Origin: Madurella fahalii
Lineage: Eukaryota; Ascomycota; Sordariomycetes; Sordariales
Direction of reading: 5' to 3'
DNA length: 64,000 nucleotides
NCBI GenBank assembly: GCA_029876055.1
Contig: CM056877.1
Location: forward strand, 124,001-188,000
Position 1 is the stretch's first letter, and the number at the start of each line of letters is the position of its first letter. A model generated the notes under the pieces. The model worked only from the letters and a program-made list of their open reading frames with translations, searched no databases and was not told where the DNA came from. Below, in pieces: positions 9,973 through 22,174 of the stretch. The position numbers and the translations under genes are program-made.

Positions 9973-12900
9973 ATGCCTCACTTACCATCGAGCTTTGCCT
10001 CTGCCGCCGCTGGCCAGAACCGAGACTCCAGAGGCGCCGGAAGGAGCGATTCTGCCCGCGGATCCGGAAGTGGTGAATGGTGAGTGCTCCTCCGGGGTCG
10101 GTAATTTCTGCGATGCTTTCTGTCTGTTTTCGGCCCGGACGTCCATCGCTGTGCGTCGGTCGCGTGTCGGATCAGGCATTGCATCCCACAGACGCGATTC
10201 GTATGCCTTGCTACACCAGGGTATTTCATGCAAGTGCGGGGATCCTGTGGCGTTTCCGATACACACGCAGTACACCATCGCACATAACTCGGATCAGCGC
10301 TGAGTCTGTAACAGGCCTCGTTCAAACGGCACTAGGACTTTCCGCAGAGCCTCCACCACTCCGTTCAACCAGTCCGCCACAACCAGCCCCGCCGATGTGC
10401 CACAAAGCTCTGTCGCTGACGTCCCTCCCCTGTCGGCAATGACTCAATCCACCAGCCTCGATTCGCCTAGCGGCCCGCGTTATACTAGAGACGAGCTGTT
10501 GGACATTTATAAGAACCATGTCGAGGCTGCCCCGTTCAACGCAGCCGGCCTTTTTATGCCGAACTGGAACCCGGGGCATGTGAATGGAAGTCAGTCGCGG
10601 GCTTGGGGCAAGAGCACCGACTCTCCACACGTGCCGCAGGACCCGAGTGTCTGTTGGGATTCAAACGGTACGGTGAAACCAATCAGTTTGGAGGACATGT
10701 CTCCGGCGGAGCGTGAGATGTTTGCGACAGATGTCAACTCGACCCTAAAACCACCCCAACAGAACAAGGAAGGGAATCACCCGGGTGGCAGTGGTGTTAA
10801 CGGGCGAAAGACTTCGATCAGCGTTGGCAGCGCGGCTAATTACCCGATCTCGTCCCCGTCAACCTCCTCTCGCCCCGGCACCCGCCGGCGAGAGACGATA
10901 GACACGAATCCTTTCCCGAATGCCGCGGCGGCATCTCCGACAGCGAGCAGGTTTGCCAGAGACGAGCCATGGCTTCCCCGCAAGAGCACCGAGCTCAAGG
11001 AATCGATAACTGACGAGCCCGAGGAAGATGCGCACGCTCGTGAGACGCCCTCACGGACCCAGCCGTTCACGATGCCGCGTAGCAATACTACCGGCACCGC
11101 GGGCTTTGGGGGCCATCCGTCGCTTTGGGGACCCGGACCCAGCCCAGTGACGGGCGGCATCGGTGCCTTTGGGAGTTTTGCGCTTCCCACGCCGCCGATT
11201 GGGGACAAGCGGTTTGGCGTCAGTGGAAGTCGTCTCGCTCATCTGATCCCAAAAGACCCCACCGACAATGTAGGCCCCAAGCCCAGCGATGCTGCGAACT
11301 GGCGTCCTCGTCAGCGGACGGACACGGACCCCTTTGCCGCGGATGACGGTTCTTCCGGACCTGCGATACTGGGCGGCGGTCATGATAACAGCCCGCAGTC
11401 CATGGCCGCGCAGCATCAGCGCAGCGGGGTGTTTGATACTCCTGTTAAGGGCAACGCTGGCGATTTTGGGATGGCCGGCCTCAGTCTGGGCAACCAAGGG
11501 GACGGCAACCGCCCAGCAAGTCCATCCGAGACGAACCCCTACCGCAGCCCGCTAGCTGAACGCGGCGAAGAGGGCCCGGATGACCACGATATGGAGCGGC
11601 TTGCCCACTCTGGTCCGGGCTCCGAGCAACAATCAAACTTCGGGACACTGCCCCGGTCGTTCGGCGGCGCAGCCTTTGACGGCAGTGACAGGAGCCAAAC
11701 CTCCAGCGTCGGCGCCAAGGGTTTCCCTTCAGTCAATCCGCTGTCGGGCTGGCCAGCCCCTTCCGTCGGCACTCCGGATCGTGAAAGGCCGTTTCAGCAT
11801 GCTTTCGGGGGTAGTATCTTCAGCCCGTTGGCGGACCTTCCATCCCCTGGTCTTGGCGGACTAGGTGGTATGTTTGGCGCTCCTAGCACCTCCAGGTTGG
11901 GTCGAGGCAAGCTCGAGTCACTCTTCCCTCCAGCCATGCAAGCTCAGATGCACGGGCATGACCAGGACAGCCTCGGCGACTCGGTGCCCGATCTCCGGCA
12001 GGGAAACCCACTTGGTGCCATCGGCCGAGGTGCAATTGGCCTGCAGTCTCGCGACACGGGCAGTCCGGTGAGACCTGGAAGAGGTGGTTTTGAAGACCTC
12101 TTCCCGACTTCTGAATCTGCCCGGTCGCCGTTCTCAACCGCCGAGCAAGCCCAACCCGGCCTGACCGCAACAGCACCGGGCCAATCCTTTCCCACCAGTG
12201 GTTCGTCGTTCCCCTCCGGCCAGTCCGTCGCAGACCCTTCGGCTGTCAGGACAATGGTTATGCCAGACAGAATGCGATGGGTTTACTTGGACCCCCAGGG
12301 CACGATGCAGGGCCCATTTAGCGGTCTGGAGATGAATGACTGGTACAAGGCCCAATTCTTCACTCCCGACCTCCGTGTCAAGCGCCTGGAAGATCCTGAT
12401 TTCGAGCCCCTGGGCCAGCTCATTCGGCGTATTGGAAACTCTAGGGAACCCTTCCTCGTGCCTCAGATGGGAATTCCGCATGGGCCCCCTCCTACTGTAG
12501 GACCTTTTGTCGGGGGTTCGTCCGAAGCCATCCCGCCGCTTCAAAATGCATTCCCTTCCTTTGGACGAACGCTCACCGCCCAGCAACAGAATGATCTGGA
12601 ACGCCGGAAGCAGGAAGAACAGATGTTCCACGCCAGGCAGCGCGAGTTCGCTCAGCACCATCACCAGACGTTCGGGCGCCCCCCGATCCAGCCCGGCGCT
12701 CTCCATCACCACTCCAGCGCTCACAGTCTCCAGAGCCAGCCGAGCTTTGGGAGTATGACTTCTCCGATCGCGATGGCTCCCCAACATCCCATTGGCCCCA
12801 TTGGTCCCGGCGCGGGTTTCTTTGACACGGCGGCAACTATAGCGCACGGCCCTACGCAGGGTCCGATTGGGGCTGGGACAGATCTCTTTTCGCCTGACCT

Positions 12901-14631
12901 TAACTTTGGCGAACGCCAGACGCTGGCAACCATGCAAGCGGCTGGCGGTTTGCCTCCTGTCTTTCCTGGTTCCCAAGCTGTTGGGGCCCCAACCGGTGAC
13001 ACGGGACTGAGAAGTCAACTTCCCGGTGTTGATCAACTTCGGAAAGACTCGCAGGGGTTCCGTGCGAGACTCGAGGAGTTTCACGAGTTGCGCGCTCAAT
13101 TCGATGCCGAGGAGGCTGCTGCTGCTGCTGCTGCTGGTGGTGGTGGTGGTGGCCAGGGGGAACCTAACACTTCCGACATGAAGGAGGAGACTGCGGAGGC
13201 CGAGGAACAAGCTGTCACTTCACCCGTGCCGGCCGCGGCACAAGCCGCTACCGTGACAGAGGCGCCATCAGCACCAGAACTAGCTGCCACAAAAAAGACC
13301 GCCCAGACTCAGGCGCAACCCGAGCTCTCCCTAACCGAGAAGGTGCGTAAAACGCAGGCCGACAACGCAAAGTCGTCCCAGCCGTCGGCGTCCGATCTCC
13401 CGATGCCTTTCCCACCGCCGCAGTCCACGCCTCTTGCTGCCCCCACCGCTCAGCGTCCGGCGTCGAATCTGCCCACGAGATATGGCGAGCGCTCTGCCTC
13501 TGGCACCCCGGACACGGCCTCAGACGGCGTTGCTCTTGCGCCGCCGCCCACGGCGCCATGGGCCGGTACGGAAACCCAAAAGGGTCCTAGCCTCAAGGAG
13601 ATTCAGGAAGCCGAGGCAAAGAAGGCTGCTAAGAAGGAAGAGGCAGCCGCGGCGGCCAGGAGGGCCGCCCTGGAGCAGGAAGCTGCGGCACTTCGCGAAC
13701 GTGAGAAGGCGGCGGCCGCTGCTACGACTGGCCTGCCCCCTACCAGCACCTGGGGCACCGGTTCGCCCGTTGGCGCGCCAGCTGGTAGCCCGTGGAAGCA
13801 GCCGGCCGCTGTGAAGGGCGGAGTTGTAGGCGCCGGTCCTGGCGGCGCCGGTTCCAAGAAGACGCTAGCCGACATCCAGCGAGAGGAGGAGGCACGCAAG
13901 CAGAAGGCGCGGGAAGTTGCACAGGCCAGCACGCCTTCAGCATCCGCGGCGGGTAAGCGCTATGCGGACCTCGCCGGAAAAGGCTCGATGCCTCCTGGGC
14001 TGGCCACGTCCGCCGCGACCTCCCAACCCAGCCAGGGAGGCGGATGGTCGACCGTTGGGGCGGGTGGTAAGGTCAAGATTCCGACGGGCCCCGCCGTGCA
14101 GAACCGCTCCGCCAGTGCGAGCAACCTGAAGACCCCATCCGCGCCTGCGGCAAAGCCGGCGCCAAAGCTAGCGACCACGTCTCTCAAAGACGCCAAAAAT
14201 CTGGCCATGGAGGAGTTTAAGAAGTGGCTGCACCGTGAGCTGGCCCGTGGCCTTATTGGGGTCACCGACAGTGAGTCCTGCTCTTCCTGTCCGCATGGAT
14301 ACGTACTGACGAGCTTTTAGTCGACCAATTTGCGGCGACTCTGCTGGAGATGCCCCTGGATCCCTCAATCCTTGCTGAGGCCGTGTACGGCTACAGCACC
14401 ACCATGGATGGCCGCCACTTTGCGGATGAGTTTGTGCGTCGCAAGAAGCTTGCCGATAAGGGCATCGTTGAGAAGGAGCCGGTCAGCGCGTCAGCCGATG
14501 CCAAGAATAGCAATAACGGCGGCTGGAGCGAGGTTGCCAAGAAGGGCGGCGGCAACAGCGCGGCCAAGGAAGACGCGAGCGTTCCTGGTTTCCGCGTCGT
14601 GCCCAGCAAGAATAAGAAGGGCAAGAAATAG
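9973..14631 (+). CDS. GYF-domain protein (Smy2/Mpd2-like)
   Basis: Three exons: 9973-10079, 10315-14270, 14321-14631, with introns of 235 and 50 nt. The product is 1457 residues. The GYF domain lies at about residues 688-745: MRWVYLDPQGTMQGPFSG, then MNDWYKAQFFTPDLRVKR. This matches the W-x-Y-x-D...GPF...M..W...GYF pattern, with FF in place of YF. GYF domains bind proline-rich peptides; yeast Smy2 and Syh1 are linked to COPII traffic and translational surveillance. The rest is low-complexity Ser/Gly/Pro sequence with an Ala/Gly run near 13112-13151 and a Lys/Glu/Ala coiled-coil region (about 1090-1140) containing ADIQREEEARKQKAREVA. The tail FRVVPSKNKKGKK is conserved-looking. The first intron splits the Trp codon of SGEW/PRSNG, which supports the short first exon. 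Confidence 0.88.
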
Positions 14632-15176
14632 GTGAAGGTGTCCGGAGCGAGACTTGAACGCCTGTCTGGGAGGCGCCGGACTTAAGAGCGTTGGACCTAA
14701 CATCTGGCGAAGCTGGGCAGCTCGATCTTTGGCACTTGACCTGCGCCACTACATATTTTGGGCAGGCCTGGACTGACACTGGCCGAGTTGAGATTGGCGA
14801 CGGAGTTGACGCCGGCCAAATATCGGTAAAGATGTCGATCTGTGCCAATGTATGGTGCGTATGTACCTAGCGCTTTGCAGCATGGTGTGGATATGGTTCG
14901 TAGCAACTGAGAGTGAGACGTTTGCAAAGCCGGTGCTTCTCTAAGTTCATCAAAATAAGGTGATTCTGGCCCGCCAGGGGTTTCTTATCTAATCGCTGCC
15001 ACCCCCTCCATGATAACCCCACCTTATTTTCGCCCGAAGAAATATTTCGACTCGGTTTGCGCTCCACTGTGAAGAACTCCAGGACAGGACGCGCAGGGAG
15101 CCAGACTATGGGATGAGCTGGCGTTGTGTTTGAATTCCCCTATTTCACTCCTCTGTCTGTCCATCATCATATCGCA
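14632..15176. other. Intergenic region, 545 bp
   Basis: Lies between the GYF gene and the TPR gene, both on the + strand. It is likely a 3' UTR followed by a short promoter. No gene is seen. Confidence 0.5.
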
Positions 15177-18100
15177 ATGGATTCCGCAACTACCACAAGC
15201 CAGCTGTCCGACCAGCTGCGCGCTAGTCGCTACATCGATGTCTTGCTCAGCGACCCCGCGGCAACTCTGATTGGCGAGTTTGTCAACTCCCTTCTTGCTC
15301 AAGCACAACCCCATGATGACAAAGGCGTGGCCAAGGTCCCGAAAGAGAGATTAGAGGTTGGGCTTGCTGCGTTCAACGCGTTCTTGCAGGCAAATGTCAC
15401 GGGCCCCGTGCTGGACGAGGCGGGCGTGCGTCGCGTCGAGGAGCGGTTCCTGGGCGTGCCCGGGGTTGGGGGCCGGGGATACCGCTGGCTGCGTAAGGCG
15501 TGCGTGCAGTCGTTGGACGTCGATGGCGTTTCCGTGTACCCTCACATTCCGCACATTGAGCTGTTCTGTTTGGCGAGGTACATCTTCGTTGTAGCGGAAC
15601 GGGAGATGGGACCAGAGTCGAGCAAGGCTGCTGATGCCGGGGCGGTGCGATCGCCGCAGTGGCTTGCCCTGCGCGCGAATGTGTGGCATTACAAGCTCCT
15701 CACGCAGCCGAGTCTTGGGCCGGGATCCGTCTTCACAAGGAGCCAGCAGTGGAGCGATGTGCCCAGTCTGCAGGACACGATCGAGAAGGGGATGGAGGCA
15801 GTGGAGGCGGGTGTGCTGGGACACGAGAACACGTGGAGCACTGCGGACCGGGTGCGCTTCTTGGTCGAGAAAGCCAATGTGTGCATCATGCTGGGCCACG
15901 ATGCAAAGGCCAAGGAGGCGCTGCGCCAAGCCACGGAGTTGAGTGGGTTCGTATACGCACTGTCAGGCGCCCTCGGGAAGCGGACTCGATTCCAGGAGAA
16001 GAGCACCAGCCAGCTTGTTGTGTTGGCAAAGAGCGGAGAGGTGGTTGAGAATGGCCATAGGCAGAATGGCCATAGGCAGCATCAGGCAAAGCCACAGGCT
16101 CTTGCGCTCAACGATGACACCCTGCTGGAGAACCTAGAGTTCACAAAGGAGGCGTCTAAAAACGGTGCGGACGAAGAGAGGTCCGAACTTCCCCCTGCCC
16201 TGAAGGATCTTCTACCGGATGAACAACCGCAGCTCTCGCCCCTGGACCAGATCATCCTCCTAGCCGAAGCGACACTCAAAGACGCTTTCTCCCCAGTCGA
16301 TACACTGACCTCGGAGGAAATCCTCCCTTTTGCGGTCCGAGTCATCTCGGACAAGTCCACCAACTGGCAGATCTACACCCATGCTCTCCTGGTTCGGTCT
16401 CGGATCGAAGTCCACCGAAGCAGGACCGTTGAGAGAGGAGTGTTACAGATGCAAGCTGTGGTCGACCAGGTCATTGTCGACACAACCCAGACAGTCGACG
16501 GCGGCCCGCAACCAACACAGGCCACAAGCTCAGCCGATGCCGTTCCAGAAATTCAAATCACGTCAGAGGGAGGTAAGGCAGAGAAACAGAAACCGTTAAA
16601 CAAACCGACCTCGTTCTTCCCCGCTGCAAAACCAAGCGAGACTGCTACGGCATCCGTCCGCTTGGAGCACATTCATGCCCTCAGTTCGCCGCCCAGATGG
16701 CATCTCGAATCCGAGCTCGCCTACTCGTGGGCGGGCCTTGGCTCGCTAGTTTCAGCGCTCGAGATTTTTAAGCGTTTACGTTTGTGGGCCGAGGTTGCGC
16801 TGTGCTTCGCTAGCAACGCAGCCAAGGACGACGAGGATGGAAGGGGGAACAGCGGGGAAGCGAAGGCGAAAGCGGTGTTGCGGTGGCGGTTGTTTCACAA
16901 GACTGGAACGTCCGTGGAGCAACAAGGCTCGGACGAAGCGGACGAGGATGTGGAATTTGATGAACTGAAGGAGGCCGATTACCATGGCCCAGAGCGCCAA
17001 CCGGCGCCTTCAAATGCGCCCCGCCTATGGTGTATCCTCGGAGACATCGAGAACAATCCCGCCCATTACGAGCGTGCATGGGATATTTCAAAGCACAGGT
17101 TCGCTCGGGCGCAAAAGTCGCTGGGAGAGTACTACATCCAGCAGAAGGATCTACGGCGCGCAAAAGATGCCTACACGAAGGCGGTCGCTGTGAACCGTCT
17201 GAGTTCGGAGCTATGGAATCGCCTAGGCGACATTAGCCTAAGACTTGGTGACCTGTCCGACGCAGCCGAGGCGTTCAATAGGGCCATCGCCGCCGCTGAC
17301 AACATCGTCGGGGGCGAAGACGCCCGCACATGGAGCAACCTGGGCAGTACACTCTACAGCCTCTACGTCGAGCGGGTGAAGGAGCTCAAGAAAGAACGGG
17401 AAGAAGGGAAGAATGAGCACAGAGACAAGGCAAGCGGCGAAGAAGCAGCAGCCGATTCCGCCTCGTCCCAGCGCGACCCAGATACCCTCCTCTCGCAGTC
17501 GCTCGCAGCCTACAAGCGAGGTGCGACCATCGCGAGCGATAACTGGCGCATCTGGGACAACGTCATCACGCTAGCCTCTCGTCTCCGACCCATCGCAGTA
17601 TCCGACCTCCTCCTCGCGCTCCGCAGCGTCGTCCGGATCCGCAATACCGAAGACGCTCTCGACATTGACGTGCTCCGTCTGCTGCTCAACGAAGCCGTCC
17701 TCTCCCGGGAGAAACCCGACGCTGTCACCGGCGGCAAGGTCGACGAACCCCCGCGCGGCTCCGCCGAGCGCAACGTGTGCGACTTCTTGGAGTCGGCCGT
17801 CGTCCCGCTCATCACGACGCGCTCCGAGCTCTGGGAACTCATCGCGCGGGAGCGCGTCTGGAGGCGGGATTACGCCGGCGCCGTCGACGCGACGGAGCGG
17901 GCGTGGCGCGCAGCCGTAAGGGGGGCTGCTGCTGCTGGGGGTGGACTGCTCCCTTCCTCTGGCGAGGGCGGCGGAGGCGGCAACAGGAACTGGCTCGAGG
18001 ACAAGGAGGCGTGGCGGACGGTTGTGGAACGGACGGACGAGCTGGTTTCGATGCTGGAGAACTACGGGGAGGAGGTATCGGAGATCGGAGCCAAGTGGAA

Positions 18101-18209
18101 GGGGAAGGCGAGGAGCGCCATCCGGAGCGTGATGGGCAAGGCCAAGGAGAACTGGGAGGGGAGCGAGGAGTGGGAGAGGTTGGTGGGGCTGTTGGAAGGG
18201 TTGCTGTGA
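15177..18209 (+). CDS. EMW1: TPR protein of the EMW1/TTC27 family
   Basis: Intronless, 1010 residues from the ATG at 15177 (MDSATTTSQLSDQL). The TPR block is at about residues 620-790. It includes WDISKHRFARAQKSLGEYY, KDAYTKAVAVNRLSSELW and LGDLSDAAEAFNRAIAAAD, followed by KRGATIASDNWRIWDN. This order and spacing is that of yeast Emw1 and animal TTC27; Emw1 is essential and linked to cell-wall integrity, and TTC27 has been tied to chaperone assemblies. The N-terminal 600 residues are alpha-helical and diverged. A duplicated 15-nt unit at about 16049-16078 gives NGHRQNGHRQ, and there is a Gly-rich loop near residues 918-935. An in-frame TTG upstream could extend the ORF, but the ATG is the natural start. 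The family assignment rests on the TPR region. Confidence 0.78.
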   Translation: MDSATTTSQLSDQLRASRYIDVLLSDPAATLIGEFVNSLLAQAQPHDDKGVAKVPKERLEVGLAAFNAFLQANVTGPVLDEAGVRRVEERFLGVPGVGGRGYRWLRKACVQSLDVDGVSVYPHIPHIELFCLARYIFVVAEREMGPESSKAADAGAVRSPQWLALRANVWHYKLLTQPSLGPGSVFTRSQQWSDVPSLQDTIEKGMEAVEAGVLGHENTWSTADRVRFLVEKANVCIMLGHDAKAKEALRQATELSGFVYALSGALGKRTRFQEKSTSQLVVLAKSGEVVENGHRQNGHRQHQAKPQALALNDDTLLENLEFTKEASKNGADEERSELPPALKDLLPDEQPQLSPLDQIILLAEATLKDAFSPVDTLTSEEILPFAVRVISDKSTNWQIYTHALLVRSRIEVHRSRTVERGVLQMQAVVDQVIVDTTQTVDGGPQPTQATSSADAVPEIQITSEGGKAEKQKPLNKPTSFFPAAKPSETATASVRLEHIHALSSPPRWHLESELAYSWAGLGSLVSALEIFKRLRLWAEVALCFASNAAKDDEDGRGNSGEAKAKAVLRWRLFHKTGTSVEQQGSDEADEDVEFDELKEADYHGPERQPAPSNAPRLWCILGDIENNPAHYERAWDISKHRFARAQKSLGEYYIQQKDLRRAKDAYTKAVAVNRLSSELWNRLGDISLRLGDLSDAAEAFNRAIAAADNIVGGEDARTWSNLGSTLYSLYVERVKELKKEREEGKNEHRDKASGEEAAADSASSQRDPDTLLSQSLAAYKRGATIASDNWRIWDNVITLASRLRPIAVSDLLLALRSVVRIRNTEDALDIDVLRLLLNEAVLSREKPDAVTGGKVDEPPRGSAERNVCDFLESAVVPLITTRSELWELIARERVWRRDYAGAVDATERAWRAAVRGAAAAGGGLLPSSGEGGGGGNRNWLEDKEAWRTVVERTDELVSMLENYGEEVSEIGAKWKGKARSAIRSVMGKAKENWEGSEEWERLVGLLEGLL

Positions 18210-20535
18210 GAGACACTTGGCTTGATAGGATATTTCCCTTCCCTTAGGAGGGCAATGGTCGGTATGGGGTTCAGGTGCAGGGCAATAGACGACGCTTAAG
18301 CAGCAACACATCTGTGCGGATGACCTGTGAGTCTTGACATCCAGTTGGGATTTTGTCAAGGCGATAACACTCAACAAACTTGGGTGAGTACCTAGTGTGG
18401 GGTGCAAGCAGTACACGGAAAATCTTCCATGTACTGCTACAAACAAGATTTCAACGTTGATTGTCCTCACGGAGAACGCTGTGATTGGTCTGAGCCTTGG
18501 AGGTACATTCCCAGAAGTATGGCGGAGGTCTGCCGGCATTCCAGTCGGCGGTTGAAAGGGTAAAGTTTTTGTGCTACGGGGGGCTGGGGGTTAGTAACAA
18601 GATCACATTTAGGACCTCTCGGAGAAGTTCCGAAGAGGCTGTTGATGGGAGGTTCGGGGTTTGAGCTGTCTCTGTGTCAGCTCTTCCGGAGAGCTTCGCG
18701 GGGGGGACCTTGCCGGAACGAGCACCAAGGGTGGTGATTACTACTTACCTGCCACCGTTTCCTCCTGTCCGGCGGCGGTGCTAATTCTGCTTCAGACGGA
18801 CGTCCGATCTACCCTCAGATCACTACGAGCATGAAAGCCGACTTCCGCGACCAAGCTTATCACTCAAGAACTGCTGCGTCTGCCGGTCTAGGAATGACCG
18901 TAGTCCTCGGTCACCTCTCCTGGTGGGCTACACTTGTTCAGATGTACAGTACTGATGTCGGTAGACTGGATACCGGAAAATCGCACCGCCTCAATCTCTG
19001 CCAACTGGTGCGTATTGACTTCGAATCTGGCATTTGACCCACGCTTGTCTGGAGTTGTAGCTGTTAAGCTTTATTTCTACGGCAGCTCCGGGGCCAACCG
19101 TGTCCACTCCAGACCCCGGCTCTTTCCGGCGTGTGGGGAGGCTAGTCGGCCCGCCGGGGACCTAAGACACGGGGGAAAATTGCGATCTGTCTGGCATGCT
19201 GCGCATGAGACACAGTGCCGGTAGGGCAGCGGAAATGCTACCTACCTGGTATAGACACCAGGTGATGCCAGGGGTCTGATGCCTGTGACAGAGCAGTTGG
19301 ACCCGGACGATTCATGGGCTGCCGCCCTGCTGGGTCGGGAGTCGCTCGTACTTGTATGTACGTGGCTCTCCCGAATATCCCGTGGCCGCGGAGAGCGGGA
19401 TCATACTTCTAATCAGAGAACCACCCCTCGTCATCCCACCCCCAACAAAGTGGGAGTCCTCGACATCTCTTTGGCTTATCACCCTTCTAGGCCGGTCTGT
19501 CTCAAGGCACGAAAACTACCTGCCAACAACGAGAGATCGTCACGGCAGTGTGCAATGCGCATTCTTGCGCCGTTGTGCCCGCTTCCCGACCGGCGGGGCC
19601 CTCGAGTTTCCTTTCAATGCATCGGAGTTGCTAGCTGCGCCGACGAGGTGTGGAAGGGCGAAGCACGGGCGCCGAGAAAAAAAAAAAAAAAGTTAAATAT
19701 AAAATAACTTAAAGACGAAGCATATAATTGTTGCGCGGGAACCGACTGAGGCCCACGATGCCATGGGATGACGGAAGCTGCAGAAGCGCTTGGCTGCGCG
19801 GATAGCCAAGTCAACGTCACGGCCTTGGCGGGGTGCCCGGCCAGAGCAAAACAATCCAAAAGAGGGAGGTGAGAATACGTTCCAGGGCGAGACAGCGCGA
19901 ATCCTCCGGCAGATCACTGACAAGGAACCCGGATTGGGTCAACAATGGGGCCAAGCAGGATCTGCAAAATGATCGCCAAGCCAGACTTGCCTAATTGCCG
20001 TTGGTGCCGGCCTTTTTCATCCCTCACGAGAGGTCGAGATTTCGCCGACAATTTTTTTTTGCTTTCCCCCTCTGGATTCTGGCTGCCAACAGAGGCGACC
20101 CTGCTGAGCTGAAACTCGGTGGAAACTCTCCAGCCGTGGCTGCTTTTGGCCGAAGCCACCCTCCGCTCCAGCGGTTAGAGCCCGGCGTCGATGAACAGCT
20201 TGATGAAGGAAGCGCTAGCGATCCGGGTGGATCTGGACCATCGAACCGGGTGCAAGGTCGTAGCGGGCGGCGGACCTTATGTTGACACTAGCGCGAACGC
20301 CCAGCAGGTCAGCCACTGGGGCAGACGCCCCAAGTGCAAGCGCCTTGGGGCTGTTCTCTGTGTTTTGAGGCGCGCCGGCGGGCGTCTTCTTTCGACACTG
20401 GGAGATGACCCCCGGGTGTTGGTTTTCAACGGCGGACGTGGGAGTTGTCCCTACGCGGGCCGTTGAGATCGTCTCAGACGGTCAGACCGCCTCACGGACG
20501 AGATCGGCAGAGGTCGAGCCGCCAATCCGCCGATT

Positions 20536-20574
20536 GTTTTTTATTTATTTTTTATTTTTTATTTTTTATTTTTT
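20536..20574. repeat. AT-rich low-complexity tract of TTTTTTA units
   Basis: Repeated runs of T broken by single A, just ahead of a run of G at about 20601-20611. No coding potential is seen. Confidence 0.7.
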
Positions 20575-22125
20575 GCGCCCAGGCCCGTAATGACAGACGC
20601 GGGGGGGGGGGGAGGTACCGGGTACACATGTAGGATACGCCGCCCTGAGTAGCACGTATTGCCCCAAAGCAATTTGCAAAGGGCTGATCGCTTTCTTCGT
20701 TTTTCTCGACCAGCGGATGGAAAGCTTGACCGGCCCTGCTAGACAGGCAGAGCACGATCAGAGGCTAAGATCGGAACAGCAGGGATTTGACCTGAAAGGG
20801 CCTGGTCTGCATATTCCTGGTCGGCGATCACTGCAGTCGAGCCCCGGCTGGGTGGTGGTAAATACACGCCCCGGGGCGTGAAACATTGTCGGAATCGTGG
20901 GAAAGGGCAGCAGGCCTCTCCAAGGCTGGAAAAAAGCAAAGCATCATCAACGGGACTTTCCAAATAGAGCGGAGGCTTGAGCCATACCAGCAGTTGTGAG
21001 ACTCGCTGAGCCTCGGAGGGGTGTAGGAGCAACTAGTCCTTTGTAGCAAGGAAAAGGCGCGTCTTATCCTTTGGTATGGTCAATACAGCGGCTCGGTATT
21101 GGTAATCTGTAAACGCAACGTTGCCATTTTAAGCACACTTTGTCTCAAGCAATCCGAAACCCTCCGGGGAAGAAGCGAAGAGCCGGGTTGTTTCCTGGGC
21201 GGTGTCCAGTATCCGAAGGGTTTACGGTGGAGGGCGAGAGCCGGCTAGAAGATATCCCGCGGCGCACGTCGCCACCCTCCTTCACCATCACCGCTCACTT
21301 TGCTGGGATGGCAAGGCGAATCAGAAGTGACGCGGCCTGCGGTCCCACAAATCATGATGCGGAATGGGCAATACGGAATTCGCGCTCACACTCATACTGC
21401 AATGCGGGTAGGAGGGCATAATTCTCGGCGCCAAACCCCAAGAGGAGGGTGGGCGTTTGCATCCGGCCCCCGTGTTTGGCCGAAGCAGCGGGTTTCCGGT
21501 CAACCCTTAACAGCTTGAGCCGCGGATATCTGCATCCTGATTCCTGAGGACAAAGGCGTGGCGGAGACCGGCGGTATCAAGATTGCGTGACAAACTAATG
21601 CCCATGCAGTACATCTAATAGTCATGGGCATAGTCTGGATGGACTGAAAACTAACAGTTGTAGGTAGGAAGAATGCCGGTTGCAAAGCCTGGAGCACGGC
21701 TTCGTTGTTAGCAGGTCGGCCCTCTTCTATTAGTATTACTCAAAAGGAAGCCATTCCTGCTACGTCTCAGAAAGTCTAGTATCTATCCTGTATACCGGCG
21801 CGTGTTATGAGATCCCTGGCTACCGGGTCCGCCTATCCGGGAGTTTGCGTCAACCCATGTCACGGTAACTCACTCACGAGACACCCCGCCGCGCTAATTA
21901 GCATGTCTACGATCTGGCACTGGGCAGATTCACAAAGCCAAGTGATAGGTCTGAATTCACTTGCCTGTACATGGACCTGCCAACGACCGCTTCGCTTCTT
22001 GAGGAGTCTGTCCTTGTCTAACGACGTTTTAGCATTTCTAAAACAGAGCCATTTTCTTTCCGGTGATAAACAAACCCATTCTCCAGGAGCTGCGAAGAAG
22101 GGACCGAGCCGTGACTAGTACCATT

Positions 22126-22143
22126 CCCCCCCCCCCCCCCCCC

Positions 22144-22172
<29 letters not shown>
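22126..22172. repeat. Composite C18-A29 homopolymer tract
   Basis: Eighteen C are followed directly by twenty-nine A on the + strand (T29-G18 on the other). No gene overlaps it. Length calls in such tracts are error-prone. Confidence 0.85.

Positions 22173-22174
<2 letters not shown>

Noticed and set aside
12134..13210. 358-codon ORF on the minus strand inside the GYF gene
   Set aside because: It is antisense to a well-supported coding exon and consists of low-complexity Arg/Gly/Ser sequence.
17571..18539. 322-codon minus-strand ORF over the TPR gene end
   Set aside because: It is the opposite-strand shadow of GC-rich coding sequence with no domain.
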